Part shown: piece after piece, positions 16,471 to 25,861 of the stretch | How the letters are laid out: each line of letters opens with the position of its first letter | How positions within the stretch are numbered: position 1 is the stretch's first letter | Position numbers and translations under genes: made by a program | Assembly: GCA_947164985.1 (NCBI GenBank) | Contig: CAMUYI010000002.1 | Coordinates: forward strand, 62,001 to 126,000 | Direction of reading: 5' to 3' | Length of the DNA: 64,000 nt | Origin: an uncultured Bacteroidales bacterium | GTDB taxonomy: Bacteria; Bacteroidota; Bacteroidia; Bacteroidales; Paludibacteraceae | The notes under the pieces: generated by a model | Told to the model about the DNA's origin: nothing | Databases searched by the model: none | What the model saw: only the letters and a program-made list of their open reading frames with translations

Positions 16471-16854
16471 ATGGCAAAAGTAGAATGGAGTGCCGGTATC
16501 GATAGTGTATCCGGCGCATTGAGTAAACCGAGTAAGAGTGGTCAACACAGTTGCACCAAGATGTTGCTGGGTACGCACCGCGTAGCAGCGACTGAGTCGA
16601 AAGACTGTAACCGCTTGTACCTCCGCAAGAAAGTAGAACGCAGTACTCCGCTGACCAACCGTGAGGTGGCAGTACGCGCACGTTTCACCGCGGTACGCGC
16701 AGCAGTAGCAACCCGTGCAGCCGACCTAAGCAAACAGTTGGCTGACCAACAGGCCTTCATGGCTCAGAAGGATCAGGCCGGAGGAAAGAAGACGCTGAAA
16801 GCCTATTACTGGGCGATTTGCGGCGCTGAGTACGATCAGCAGCACGGTAACTGA
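16471..16854 (+). CDS. Small basic protein, E-element-linked family member 4
   Basis: A 127-residue protein. The N terminus MAKVEWSAGIDSVSGALS aligns with MAQVTLPAGIESISGRLG of the 10788 product, and the helical part REVAVRARFTAVRAAVATRA matches that of the 15491 product; a C-terminal segment (TLKAYYWAICGAEYDQQ) resembles the latter's SLFGYAMHKLNGNYDQN. So the four small proteins form one family. A typical AT-rich leader precedes it and a terminator follows. Confidence 0.7.
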   Translation: MAKVEWSAGIDSVSGALSKPSKSGQHSCTKMLLGTHRVAATESKDCNRLYLRKKVERSTPLTNREVAVRARFTAVRAAVATRAADLSKQLADQQAFMAQKDQAGGKKTLKAYYWAICGAEYDQQHGN

Positions 16855-16905
16855 TAACGAGTTAACGAATAACGAATGAACGAGTTAATGAGTTAACGAA
16901 TTAGG

Positions 16906-16942
16906 GAAGAGGGGCTCTTTAGAGCTTCTCTTTTGTGTTTTT
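16906..16942 (+). terminator. Intrinsic terminator of the second small-gene module
   Basis: GAAGAGGGGCTC-ttta-GAGCTTCTC followed by TTTTGTGTTTTT, with one G-T/mismatch region in the stem. Confidence 0.75.
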
Positions 16943-17074
16943 ATATGTAAAGGAAAACAGGCCGAAAACAGTCAATGATAATAACAAACAAACGTCTTAT
17001 CTCGTTGAACTCGAACGATTATTTTGCAAAAAATTAGATTTTTTCAAGAAAACACAACTATTTTTCGCTAAAAT

Positions 17075-17106
17075 TTTGTACAAGTCAAAAATTTTTTGTA
17101 ACTTTG
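17075..17106 (+). promoter_or_regulatory. Promoter of the DUF1016 gene
   Basis: TTTG (17075-17078), 20 bases, TAACTTTG (17099-17106), 20 bases before the ATG at 17127. Confidence 0.75.
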
Positions 17107-17126
17107 CGTGCTGAAATAAAAAGTGT

Positions 17127-18345
17127 ATGAGCAAAGAAAGCGAAATATCAAACCAACCGCGAATCGTGAAATCCCACGATATACGTATTGATGGAGACTA
17201 CGCGGAATGGATTGCCGAGTTGAAGCATCGCTATCGTTCGGCGCAAGTGAAGGCATCTGTTCGCGTGAATGCAGAGAAGTTGCTTTTCAATTGGGAGTTG
17301 GGACGTGACTTGGTGCAAAAGAAAGCCGAAGAACGTTGGGGCGCAGGTGTCGTAGAGCAAGTGAGCCTTGATCTCCAGCGTGAGTTCCCGAATGCGGAAG
17401 GGTTTTCTGTCGCAAACCTGTGGTTCATGAAGAAATGGTATCTGTTTTATTCGTCTGCAGAAACTATCGAAAAACTCTACCAACTTGGTAGAGAAATTGG
17501 TGATGGAAAACTATTACAACCTGTTAAAGAATTAAAATATAAAGGAAATGAGCAAACTCAAAAACTCTATCAAACTGGTAGAGAATTTCCTGCTCCGTTT
17601 GCCTTGGTCCCTTGGAGGCATCATGTTGAGATTATTTCCAAATGCAAATCAGTTGACGAAGCGTTGTTCTATATAGGCAAGACGATAGAGCAGGGTATGA
17701 GTCGTGCGGCACTAGTTAATTGCATCAAAGCGAACTTATACGAGCATCAAGGAAAGATCCTCAATAATTTTGCTGATCACATGCCCGCATTGCAAAGCAA
17801 ACTGGTTCAAGAGGTGCTCAAGGAGAATTATGATTTTGGTTTTGCGACGGTTAATCACGAGATTTACGACGAGCAGGAGTTAGAAGAGGCATTGAACAAA
17901 AAGTGTAACGGATTTGTTATTGGAACTCGGAACCGGCTTTGCTTTCATTGGACGGCAGAAGGAACTGATTGCCGGAGATAAGACACGCAAGATTGATTTG
18001 CTTTTCTATCATATCCGCTTGCGCTGCTATATAGTGTGCGAACTGAAAGCCAAGGCTTTTGAACCGGAGTTTGCCGGCAAACTGAATTTCTATGTCAACG
18101 CGGTGGACGACTTGTTAAAGGCAGAGGAAGATAATCCGACGATTGGTTTGCTTATCTGTTCGGATATGAATAAGGCAGATGTCCAATGGTCTTTCCGTGG
18201 TATCAGTACACCGATGGGAGTAGCAACGTATAATAATGTACGAATTAAAGATATGCTTCCGACACAAGAACAACTGAAGGAGCGCATGGAACTCCTGCAG
18301 AAAGAACTACGCGAAACAAAACGACTGATGAAAGCGAATAAGTGA
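17127..18345 (+). pseudogene. DUF1016/YhcG-family PDDEXK nuclease, frameshifted
   Basis: Two frames together give a full DUF1016 protein (about 405 residues): an N-terminal helical domain (17127 on) and the PD-(D/E)xK domain in the +1 frame (from about 17900), with ELGTGFAFIGRQ, KIDLLFYH, VCELKAKAFEPEFAGKLNFY and TIGLLICSD. The frames meet at an A5 run, 17898-17902; removing one A restores LNKSVTDLLLELG. So the break is a single-base indel in a homopolymer, either a real mutation or a sequencing error. The middle carries two copies of KLYQxGRE encoded by palindromic CTCTACC/GGTAGAG DNA. Confidence 0.85.
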
Positions 18346-18601
18346 TTTCCGACCGATGACTGGGAGAAGACCGAGAGAAGAGCGGGAAACAAATACGACT
18401 TTCTTACAGGAGAGATAGATGACTAAACATATTTTCTTAAAGGAACACAAATGAGAGAACGAGAACAAAAATGGATAAACTAGTACCTATAAGTATATGG
18501 ATAAATGATGAATTGATCAAGGAGAATGAAAGAAATGTGAAATGAGATAGAAATGAACCAAAAGAAGCTTTAATCCACAATATTAAAATTAACAAAACAG
18601 A
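18346..18601. other. Intergenic stretch without recognised feature
   Basis: AT-rich with several stop codons in all frames; no TAnnTTTG box clearly placed for the following gene and no repeat element seen. Confidence 0.4.
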
Positions 18602-21600
18602 ATGAAATGGAAAAATATTAAAATAATAATGAGATCGCGATATACGCGCTGGAGAGACGATATATTGGCATTGTGGAATAAGGCGTATATGTGGGTGAAA
18701 GGGAAAATGCGGAAAAGGCTTCCAGCTGATGAATTGTTGTCTCCTAAGGTGCTTAAGAAAGGCGATAAGTTATATGCCTGTGCATTGCAATTACAAGCAG
18801 CTCTGCGAAATGATGATTGCAAGAATATTGCCATTACTGGAATGTTCGGATCTGGAAAAAGTTCTGTTATTCGAACAGCATTAAAACGAATATCCAAAGA
18901 TAAAATTCTAAGCATATCATTCGTAAATTATAAGTATACTGGTCAAGACCCCGATAGTGTAACAGAGATACAAGGTGTAGAAAATAAGATATTTCAACAT
19001 ATATTATATAAAGCTAGTGAATCGCGAACCAGCAAATCCGCTTTTAGACGATTAGTTCCTCTATCAGGTCGTAAAATAGCATTGTTCGTATTATGGTGCA
19101 TTACAGTATTGTTTTCTATTGCAGTACTGCGGCATATACATTGGTTGATATTGCCAACGAGTTGGCATAACATATATTCTCATTCGCTTGTAGAGGATGT
19201 GCGAGTGACATGTAGTGTGATAGTGCAAAGTATATCGTTTGTTAATATAGTAGTTTTTTTTGCATTCGCACTATATAAAAGTTATTCTTTTATTTCCAAT
19301 ATGCATATAAGAAGCATAGAGGCAAAGAATATAAAAGTTGAGTTAGGAGATGTACAAAAAGTCAATTTTGATAAGATACTTGGCGAAATCTTATATTACC
19401 TTCGGGCCGGAGGTTATCAGGTTGTTGTATTTGAAGATTTAGACAGGATTAAGGTTTCGAATGATTTGTTTCTCAAGCTGCGCGAGATTAATATATTGTT
19501 GAACGAATCATTCTATCATCAAGACCATCATCGAATAACGCATTTTGTTTATGCAATCCGAGATGATATATATCAAGATGACATGCGCACAAAATGCTTT
19601 GACTACGTAATTCCAATAGTCCCGATAGTGGATAAGAACAACATTGAGGAGTATTTGGCAAACATGCAAAGCAATAATGATGACAAAGTGAACTCTATTC
19701 CCGAAAGGGATTTGTTTCGTTTAGGGACCTATATATCAGGAAAGAGGGCTTTAAACAATATCTTTAATGAGTACATGATGTATCGTACTATCATAGATAC
19801 AAAAAAAACTCTATCTAAAACGAATTTTTTAGCACTGATTATCTATAAGAATTTATTCCCGCATGATTTTTCATTAGTATATGAGCGTAAAGGATGCTTA
19901 TATTCAATTTTTGCAAATAAAAAGAAGTTTTCTAACGTAATTAATCAAGTCAATTTCAAGGAGAAAGAGTTGTGTGAGAGCGATATTGAGGATATAAAGG
20001 CAGAATTGATACATCAAAGGAATGTTATAATAAATTATCTAAAAGAGGACAAAGCGATAAGCCATTTGAAGGTGGAAAACCGAATGATTCCTATCATGGA
20101 TTTTTCACAGAATGAGGCGCTATTTCAACAATTAGTACATGGAAATATACAAGGATGCGTATATCAGGATGATGAAATTGGAACTTATGATATCAAGTTC
20201 GATGATATACTGGCTGCAACGAATGAAATGGATTTTGCAGAAACTCACATGGAGAGTTTAGAACAGTTATCGTCGAAACAGAAAGATAAGCTTAACATAG
20301 AAAAGAATATTGCACAAACAGAAGCAGGCACATTACATATGATGTTGCGGCATTTGACGAGCGATGAAGGCAAGAAAATTTTGGGTAGTATATGTGATGA
20401 AGCTATTCAAAATGATACTAATTACTTAATGAGTGACATCGAGAAACAATCGCTGAAAGATAGATTGTATGAGTTTGTGACAGCGGATTATATTACAGAA
20501 CAATATAGTCTATATATATCTGTTCCATATATTGGGATGCTGACCGAAGAAGAGATAGAATATCTGCATGCGATACTACGTAGAGAGCAATACCAGTGGT
20601 GGAATGAGTTGCCAAATGTTAAAAATTTGATAAGTAGATTAGGAGTGGATGATTTTTCCGATACAGCGATATTGAACTATGATATTCTCAATTATCTGTT
20701 AGAACTTAAAAATCCCTCTTCAGATGAAAAAATATTTTTAAGTACGTTCATTAGTACTTCCAGAAAGGAACCAAGTTTTATAACAGGAGGTGAAATTAGT
20801 ATACATAATTATCGCTTATATGTTGATAAGGTATTTGAAGATTGGCAAGAAAGTGTTAGTGAGATAACGAAGATTACTGATGTTGGACAACAAAATAATA
20901 TGTTTAGGTTGTTCTTTATGTCTGCCCCTGAAATTGAGTATAGCACGCGAGATCGGCAAACATTATCGGCATATTATAGTCTAATAAACTCCAATATAGG
21001 GACGATGGATTTGGATAAATTATCCGCATTAATACATCGAAATCAAATTAAATTTAGTCAAATTATTAAGCCGAATGATGCTACTACTACAAAGTGGTAT
21101 GATTATGTGCTGAAAAATGGATGTTTTGCTGTTTCATTGACTAACTTGACACAGATTTACGGAGAGGAATTTAATATTAGAGGCTTAACTCTAATTTATG
21201 AGGACGAGAGGATGGCAGTCAAGAGATATCTCCTAAAGAATATTAATGAAATATTGATGCTTCTGCCTGATGTTGATACAGAAGAGTCTGATGAAACAAT
21301 TCAGGAGGTAATGAATAGTGGACATATTGATGAGACTACATTAGAGCAGTTTGTGCGTCGCCAAACGAGCAAGGTTGATTTGAGAGAGATAAAAAGTGAA
21401 GAAAGTAAAAGGCAACTGTTGAATTGGGACAAGGTGAATCCTACATGGGAGAATGTGGCTGATGCATATTCCTCTGATGCAGGAGATGATGAGTTGATAG
21501 ATTTTATTCATAGAAATGTGGATGAGTTGTCAACCAACCAATGCGATGTCCCAGAAAAAGAAGAGGTAGGGCAGTGGTTATTACTTAATAACAATGATCT

Positions 21601-22354
21601 TCCAATAGAGGACTATCAAAAAATAGCTCTGATGATTCCTTTTAAAGTTACGGCAGCCATGTTGGCTGAGGATGAGGAAACCCCTCTCCCATCATCAGAG
21701 CGAATAAGGGTTCTAATTCAGCAAAAATATCTGGAATATGGTAAGGAAATGAATAAGATGATTCATACTCATTATTCAAGCGAAGTATTTGTGGAGTATA
21801 TAGTCGCATACTATGAACAATTTAAGGCAGATGAGGATTTTGATGAAGATTTTTCTAATACCGAAGGAAAGATGATGTTAATAAATCTTCCAGAAGAAAA
21901 GAAAGCATTCTTTTTACAGAACTATTTTATATTACGCGATGATGTATTAGATCGGTTGGAATATGCGCAATTAGCTTGTGATGCATACGCGAAATCTAAA
22001 GAGAGGATAGGAAAGAATGAATTAGACGATTTGTTGGCGGCTCTGACCGTATATCCAGAACATCCCAACGGAGACTCATGGAGGCTGAAAATAGGATTGA
22101 TTAATCGTATGTTGTCAGATGTGGAATGTGGTGAGGAGGAAATCATTAAGATGGTAAAGATTCTTGGTGGCGGATATCTTGATTTGCTGTATGCCCCAAA
22201 GTTTAAGGATCTCGAAAATAATGAGGAAAACAAGTTGTTGCTCAATAAACTTAAGTCAATCTTTAAGCAACGTATTAATAAAGTATATGACAGTCCGAGT
22301 GATGAGAAAATGATTCGTGTGACGTTTAAAACTAATAGTGTTATTGCCCACTAA
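18602..22354 (+). CDS. YobI-type membrane P-loop NTPase
   Basis: A 1250-residue protein. Near residues 55-90, LYACALQLQAALRN then ITGMFGSGKSSVIRTAL is the characteristic start of the YobI family ATPase, with Walker B VVVFEDLDRI near 275-284. Two transmembrane helices (about 158-182 and 202-226) sit between Walker A and B, as in KAP-like NTPases. The remaining 900 residues are helical with no named domain. Such proteins are found in defence islands, and a membrane-anchored sensor role is likely but unproven. It stands alone between the DUF1016 gene and the TIR cassette. Confidence 0.75.
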   Translation: MKWKNIKIIMRSRYTRWRDDILALWNKAYMWVKGKMRKRLPADELLSPKVLKKGDKLYACALQLQAALRNDDCKNIAITGMFGSGKSSVIRTALKRISKDKILSISFVNYKYTGQDPDSVTEIQGVENKIFQHILYKASESRTSKSAFRRLVPLSGRKIALFVLWCITVLFSIAVLRHIHWLILPTSWHNIYSHSLVEDVRVTCSVIVQSISFVNIVVFFAFALYKSYSFISNMHIRSIEAKNIKVELGDVQKVNFDKILGEILYYLRAGGYQVVVFEDLDRIKVSNDLFLKLREINILLNESFYHQDHHRITHFVYAIRDDIYQDDMRTKCFDYVIPIVPIVDKNNIEEYLANMQSNNDDKVNSIPERDLFRLGTYISGKRALNNIFNEYMMYRTIIDTKKTLSKTNFLALIIYKNLFPHDFSLVYERKGCLYSIFANKKKFSNVINQVNFKEKELCESDIEDIKAELIHQRNVIINYLKEDKAISHLKVENRMIPIMDFSQNEALFQQLVHGNIQGCVYQDDEIGTYDIKFDDILAATNEMDFAETHMESLEQLSSKQKDKLNIEKNIAQTEAGTLHMMLRHLTSDEGKKILGSICDEAIQNDTNYLMSDIEKQSLKDRLYEFVTADYITEQYSLYISVPYIGMLTEEEIEYLHAILRREQYQWWNELPNVKNLISRLGVDDFSDTAILNYDILNYLLELKNPSSDEKIFLSTFISTSRKEPSFITGGEISIHNYRLYVDKVFEDWQESVSEITKITDVGQQNNMFRLFFMSAPEIEYSTRDRQTLSAYYSLINSNIGTMDLDKLSALIHRNQIKFSQIIKPNDATTTKWYDYVLKNGCFAVSLTNLTQIYGEEFNIRGLTLIYEDERMAVKRYLLKNINEILMLLPDVDTEESDETIQEVMNSGHIDETTLEQFVRRQTSKVDLREIKSEESKRQLLNWDKVNPTWENVADAYSSDAGDDELIDFIHRNVDELSTNQCDVPEKEEVGQWLLLNNNDLPIEDYQKIALMIPFKVTAAMLAEDEETPLPSSERIRVLIQQKYLEYGKEMNKMIHTHYSSEVFVEYIVAYYEQFKADEDFDEDFSNTEGKMMLINLPEEKKAFFLQNYFILRDDVLDRLEYAQLACDAYAKSKERIGKNELDDLLAALTVYPEHPNGDSWRLKIGLINRMLSDVECGEEEIIKMVKILGGGYLDLLYAPKFKDLENNEENKLLLNKLKSIFKQRINKVYDSPSDEKMIRVTFKTNSVIAH

Positions 22355-22499
22355 TATATTGTGCAAGGACGACATGTGAGTTGTAAATCAAAGAATACAG
22401 ATAAAAGAAATAGTTACATCGAATGTCTTTATCCTCTCGTATCTGTCCCGTATGTCTCTTGTAAGTGAGAGGTAAAATGATGATTAACTTAATCGAGAA

Positions 22500-22562
22500 A
22501 TGCCAAGACCAATCCATATCATCCTGCTTCTAGCAGAAGAGAGTCGGTTCTTAAAAGAAGGA
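22500..22562 (+). repeat. 62-base dispersed repeat, copy 1
   Basis: Starts TGCCAAGACCAATCCATATC and contains the hairpin CTGCT-tct-AGCAG and AGAGTCGGTTCTTAAAAGAA. It is almost identical to 33460-33522 (a few substitutions). Both copies lie after the last gene of a cassette and just before a hairpin-promoter block. Confidence 0.65.
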
Positions 22563-22625
22563 AGGACTACTCCTAAACAAAAATGGGCAATGACAAATGA
22601 CCAATAACCAATTACCAATTGAAAA

Positions 22626-22718
22626 CAGCCCAATCTTCGTTTTTAGATTAAAAATCTAAGTTTTTTAGCGAATATTAGGCTTTTTTCTTGCATATATGGA
22701 TTTTTTTTTGTAACTTTG
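22626..22718 (+). promoter_or_regulatory. Hairpin-promoter block 1 (TIR cassette)
   Basis: An imperfect hairpin: AGCCCAATCTTCGTT against AGCGAATATTAGGCT with an inner TTAGATT/AATCTAA. Its 3' side runs into TTTTTTCTTG; the TTG (22688-22690), 20 bases and TAACTTTG (22711-22718) form the promoter. Blocks at 30231 and 33608 are almost the same. The hairpin probably insulates from upstream transcription. Confidence 0.75.
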
Positions 22719-22781
22719 CGACCTGAATTGTACGTGTGCATATAAGTGCGCATGTGTATACGCACTAGTGGAGATAGGAAG

Positions 22782-23483
22782 ATGAAAAAGATAAACAAAG
22801 GATATAAGGTCTTTATCTCGTACAAGTATAAGGATAGTTCAGTCTGGCAATTGCCGGACAGAAAGGATGTAGAATTAGGTAGCACAACGGCTCGTAACTA
22901 CGTGGATATTATTCAAGAGTATTTTGAAGATTCATCCCATATCAATAAGGGAGAAAAAGACGGAGAGGACTTATCTGATTTCAAAGAAGATACAATAGCT
23001 TCTAAGTTGCGCGATAAGATCTATGATAGCCGTGTGACGATAGTTCTCATATCCCCCAATATGCGAAACATGATAGAGGACGAGGATGACCAATGGATAC
23101 CCTGGGAGATACGTTATTCTTTACGCGAGCCTACTAGAGGAGGAAGAACATCCCATCGTAATGCTTTACTAGGAGTGGTTCTGCCTGATGTATATGCTCA
23201 TTATTCTTATGCTGTTAGAGATAATCATTGTGGTACTTGTTCTTGTGTGAATTATCCATTGACGAATAGTTTTAGCATATTAAAGGAACTGGTACTGAAT
23301 CGCAAAACTCCTAACTTGAAAGAGGATTGTATATACTCCAAAAGAATCTTTCAATATCCACATTCGTATATGCATATGGTTAAATGGGAAGATTTCCTTT
23401 CAGATATAGATAAATGCTTAGATGAAGCAGTGCAGGTGAGTGAATCTGCATGCGAATGGAATATGCCAAAATTGAATGTTTAA
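22782..23483 (+). CDS. TIR-like (ThsB/DUF1863-type) protein
   Basis: A 233-residue protein beginning KGYKVFISYKYKDSS, the first strand and loop of a TIR-like fold, with later strands SRVTIVLISPNM and WIPWEIRYSLRE. This order matches the Thoeris ThsB / MTH538-like TIR group, which makes NAD-derived signals on infection. The catalytic Glu is probably in the WEIRYSL helix. The ATG at 22782 was preferred over 22746 because the homologous start is MKKINKGYK. It is the first gene of a three-gene unit. Confidence 0.8.
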   Translation: MKKINKGYKVFISYKYKDSSVWQLPDRKDVELGSTTARNYVDIIQEYFEDSSHINKGEKDGEDLSDFKEDTIASKLRDKIYDSRVTIVLISPNMRNMIEDEDDQWIPWEIRYSLREPTRGGRTSHRNALLGVVLPDVYAHYSYAVRDNHCGTCSCVNYPLTNSFSILKELVLNRKTPNLKEDCIYSKRIFQYPHSYMHMVKWEDFLSDIDKCLDEAVQVSESACEWNMPKLNV

Positions 23484-23506
23484 CTACTTTACGTATTTGA
23501 AATAAT

Positions 23507-24319
23507 ATGTTTGCAAAGTATCAAATATCAATAGAAACGGTACAAGGTTTACTCGATAGGAGAAAACCATTGAAAGACCGATCGGTTATAGGTAATAACA
23601 AAAAAGTAATCACCGAATCGCTAAAACGGGTATTTACCCCTGTTGATGGTGTTATAAATGGTGATAGTTTAAAACAAAACTTTTTTCCGACGGAAACAAA
23701 GAAAGTTTTTAATGTGTTCATAAGTCATTCTCATGATGATGTCGAAATTGCAGAGAAGTTTGCAAAATGGCTTGAGTCGAACTTCCTGGTAAGTTGTTTT
23801 GTGGATTCTATGGTGTGGAAGAACATGGCTGATTTACAAAGGTTAGTTGATAGGAATCTGCCAAAATCTAAAGGTGCATATAATTATGAGGATATTCTGA
23901 AATCTACTGCGCATGTACATTCTATGCTATCATTATCCTTGTTTGAGATGATAGATCAATGTGAGTGTTGTATATTTATTGGTAGTAAGAATTCGTTACG
24001 ATTAAATCTCCATGAAATTAAAAATGAGACGCTTTCTCCATGGATTTATCAAGAGATTTTCTATATGAATCATGCCAAACCTATAACGCCGCAACATGTA
24101 GAAGACTTACTCAAAAATCCAAGAATCACAAAAGCATGCGAATCGCAAATTTTTGATGCAGCAATAAGTCATTCAGTTAATTTGCAGGATTTTATTACTT
24201 TAGCGCCTAGACATTTTTCATTTGATTCCAGAATTGAAATGAATGATGGAGAAGCATTTTTAGAATTGCTATACTTAAAGACAAAAGTACTTAATTATAA
24301 CGACATAATCTATGGATAA
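23507..24319 (+). CDS. TIR-domain protein, second of the cassette
   Basis: A 270-residue protein with an N-terminal extension of about 65 residues and then NVFISHSHDDVEIAEKFAKW (69-88), a standard TIR first strand. Later, IDQCECCIFIGSKNS and LSPWIYQEIFYMNH correspond to the region with the catalytic Glu (WIYQEI). The last 70 residues are helical. It starts 23 bases after the first TIR gene and overlaps the membrane-protein gene by 8 bases, so the three are one operon. Confidence 0.75.
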   Translation: MFAKYQISIETVQGLLDRRKPLKDRSVIGNNKKVITESLKRVFTPVDGVINGDSLKQNFFPTETKKVFNVFISHSHDDVEIAEKFAKWLESNFLVSCFVDSMVWKNMADLQRLVDRNLPKSKGAYNYEDILKSTAHVHSMLSLSLFEMIDQCECCIFIGSKNSLRLNLHEIKNETLSPWIYQEIFYMNHAKPITPQHVEDLLKNPRITKACESQIFDAAISHSVNLQDFITLAPRHFSFDSRIEMNDGEAFLELLYLKTKVLNYNDIIYG

Positions 24320-24767
24320 TAATACAGACAAGAACAAATTCTCTGAAGAGCAGCGGCATTATATTGAATTGCTGCAAGATGTGATTAACCGCATGGCCGG
24401 TAATAGTGCTAATTGCAAGACATGGCTGCTGACAATAGTAGCAGCTGTGATTACATTTACCGCGACTAAGGATTTACCGAAAGTAGTGCTATTGATGTTA
24501 ATGGGCATTGATGTATTGTTCTACCTTTTGGATGTATTCTATCTATACTTGGAACGGAAGTTCCGATTGATAGAGCGTAAGTTTGTTGCAGGACAAACTC
24601 CCAATAAAATTACTATGGAAGATTTGTTATATTCTTTTGGTGTAAAAGAAGAGGTTAGTTGTTGTGAAAAAGTCAGCAACTATTTCAAGGCTGTAATCTC
24701 CTTTTCTACATGGCCATTTTATGGGGGAATATTAGTTATATTATTAGTGTTTTATTATTGTCTTTGA
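24312..24767 (+). CDS. Three-helix membrane protein, probable effector of the TIR cassette
   Basis: A 151-residue protein with an N-terminal amphipathic region (EEQRHYIELLQDVINRMAGN), two adjacent membrane helices (about 38-55 and 60-80) and a C-terminal hydrophobic helix (about 128-150). Membrane proteins of this size (conserved LLQ..I.RMA.NS..CK.W) often sit beside TIR genes. Its 8-base overlap with the TIR gene suggests it is the pore-forming or membrane-disrupting effector fired by a TIR-made signal; this is inference. Confidence 0.65.
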   Translation: MDNNTDKNKFSEEQRHYIELLQDVINRMAGNSANCKTWLLTIVAAVITFTATKDLPKVVLLMLMGIDVLFYLLDVFYLYLERKFRLIERKFVAGQTPNKITMEDLLYSFGVKEEVSCCEKVSNYFKAVISFSTWPFYGGILVILLVFYYCL

Positions 24768-24783
24768 ATTCAAGATTTATTAA

Positions 24784-24825
24784 GTGAAAGTACTATTATC
24801 CGAGGGATTTAGGTCTCGAATAACC
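24784..24825 (+). pseudogene. Possible rfbF N-terminal remnant
   Basis: GTGAAAGTACTATTATCCGA and following codons read VKVLLSEGFRSRIT, similar over 14 residues to [15 protein letters not shown], the start of the fragment at 32392 and of glucose-1-phosphate cytidylyltransferases. The match is short and the frame ends quickly. Confidence 0.3.
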
Positions 24826-24872
24826 CCTAATCGCTAACCCCTAATCGCTAAACCCTAAACGCTAAACGAAAA

Positions 24873-25250
24873 ATGAAAAAATACAACTACAAAGACTTAG
24901 ACTTATATAAAGCATCAAAAGACCTTGTTCTAAGCGTCTATGCTCTGCTCCGTAAATTTCCAAAAGAGGAGCAGTATGCCCTCTGCGATCAACTCCGCAG
25001 AGCAGCTATCTCTATTCCTTCCAATATTGCCGAAGGAATGGGACGTGTTTCTACAAAAGAACAAATCCATTTTCTGGAGATAGCGTATGGGTCTTTACGT
25101 GAAGTAGATTGTCAATTGGATATAGCTAAAGATTTGGCATATATCTCAGATGAGGAAATAGTAGAGATTGAGAATAAATTAGAAAAAGTCGCTGCGCTCA
25201 TTGCCGGCATGCGTAATCAGCGCAGTGCCTCGCTAAACGCTAAACACTAA
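24873..25250 (+). CDS. Four-helix-bundle (S23-like) protein
   Basis: A 125-residue four-helix-bundle protein with YNYKDLDLYKASKDLV, ALCDQLRRAAISIPSNIAEG and IHFLEIAYGSLREVDCQL. A close paralogue with near-identical DNA in the centre is at 35197. The role of these proteins is not known. It is preceded by a simple repeat (CCCCTAATCGCTAA) and followed by a fragment that also matches the 35.6 kb region. Confidence 0.85.
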   Translation: MKKYNYKDLDLYKASKDLVLSVYALLRKFPKEEQYALCDQLRRAAISIPSNIAEGMGRVSTKEQIHFLEIAYGSLREVDCQLDIAKDLAYISDEEIVEIENKLEKVAALIAGMRNQRSASLNAKH

Positions 25251-25265
25251 ACACTAAACGTATTC

Positions 25266-25358
25266 ATGCAACCGCAAAATAACAACACATATAATCAATT
25301 GTCGCAAGGCGAGGCGATGCCGCCTTTTGCGCCGATGTTTGATGCTACGATTGCATAG
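25266..25358 (+). pseudogene. Truncated N-terminus of the 35615-type membrane protein
   Basis: A 30-codon frame reading MQPQNNNTYNQ, matching MQQQNNNTYNQ at 35615. It also follows a four-helix-bundle gene in the same way, so the pair has been copied (or the region split) and this copy lost its body. Confidence 0.6.
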
Positions 25359-25529
25359 AACTAGTTTCAAAAGCAGAACAAGGATTGATTTTTCTTTTCT
25401 TCTGTATATACTATGCATCTTTTTTTTGATTACCTCTGAATATCCCCACGCCCTGCATAGTTATTTTTGCTATTTTCTCATCAATAGCCGGTGCATCTTC
25501 GATGTGTGGAGAAGCCAATTGACTTTTGG

Positions 25530-25564
25530 CTTTGCAATAATCGTGCCCCTGCGGCTAAGAAAAG
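25530..25564 (+). repeat. B element
   Basis: TTTGCAATAATCGTGCCCCT then GCGGCTAAGAAAA; second hairpin GCC-cctgc-GGC. Confidence 0.55.
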
Positions 25565-25710
25565 GGAAGGCTGTCGGGGAGACTAGCCGACCGAGAATAA
25601 GGCCGTCCAGCCGCATTTTTGATTACATAAAAACACATACACCATACGTTGAGAATGTTTTTGAGAGCGCAGCGCTTTTTTGTAAGTCATATAATGACGT
25701 TTTTTTGTAA

Positions 25711-25861
25711 GCAGCCGACAGTGCATAATGTTGTGCATTGTCATAGCGGGAATGACGATTAAACTGTCTAGGAGTCTTGCTCATAAGCAGACTAATGGGC
25801 ATTTACGCTCAAGGCCGCGTAGGCCAATAGCCATGCGGACGTAGGCTGTGCGTTTTTGATT
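25711..25861 (-). ncRNA. E element 9, degenerate and inverted
   Basis: The complement of 25765-25787 is GCTTATGAGCAAGACTCC plus TAGAC, which matches the E core with few changes, and GGCC-gcgta-GGCC (25813-25825) equals the hairpin of E4. A closing stem is not convincing. Confidence 0.45.

Noticed and set aside
25327..25710. 127-residue open frame
   Set aside because: It overlaps the truncated N-terminal fragment and a B element, has no recognisable motif, and its composition looks like translated non-coding DNA.
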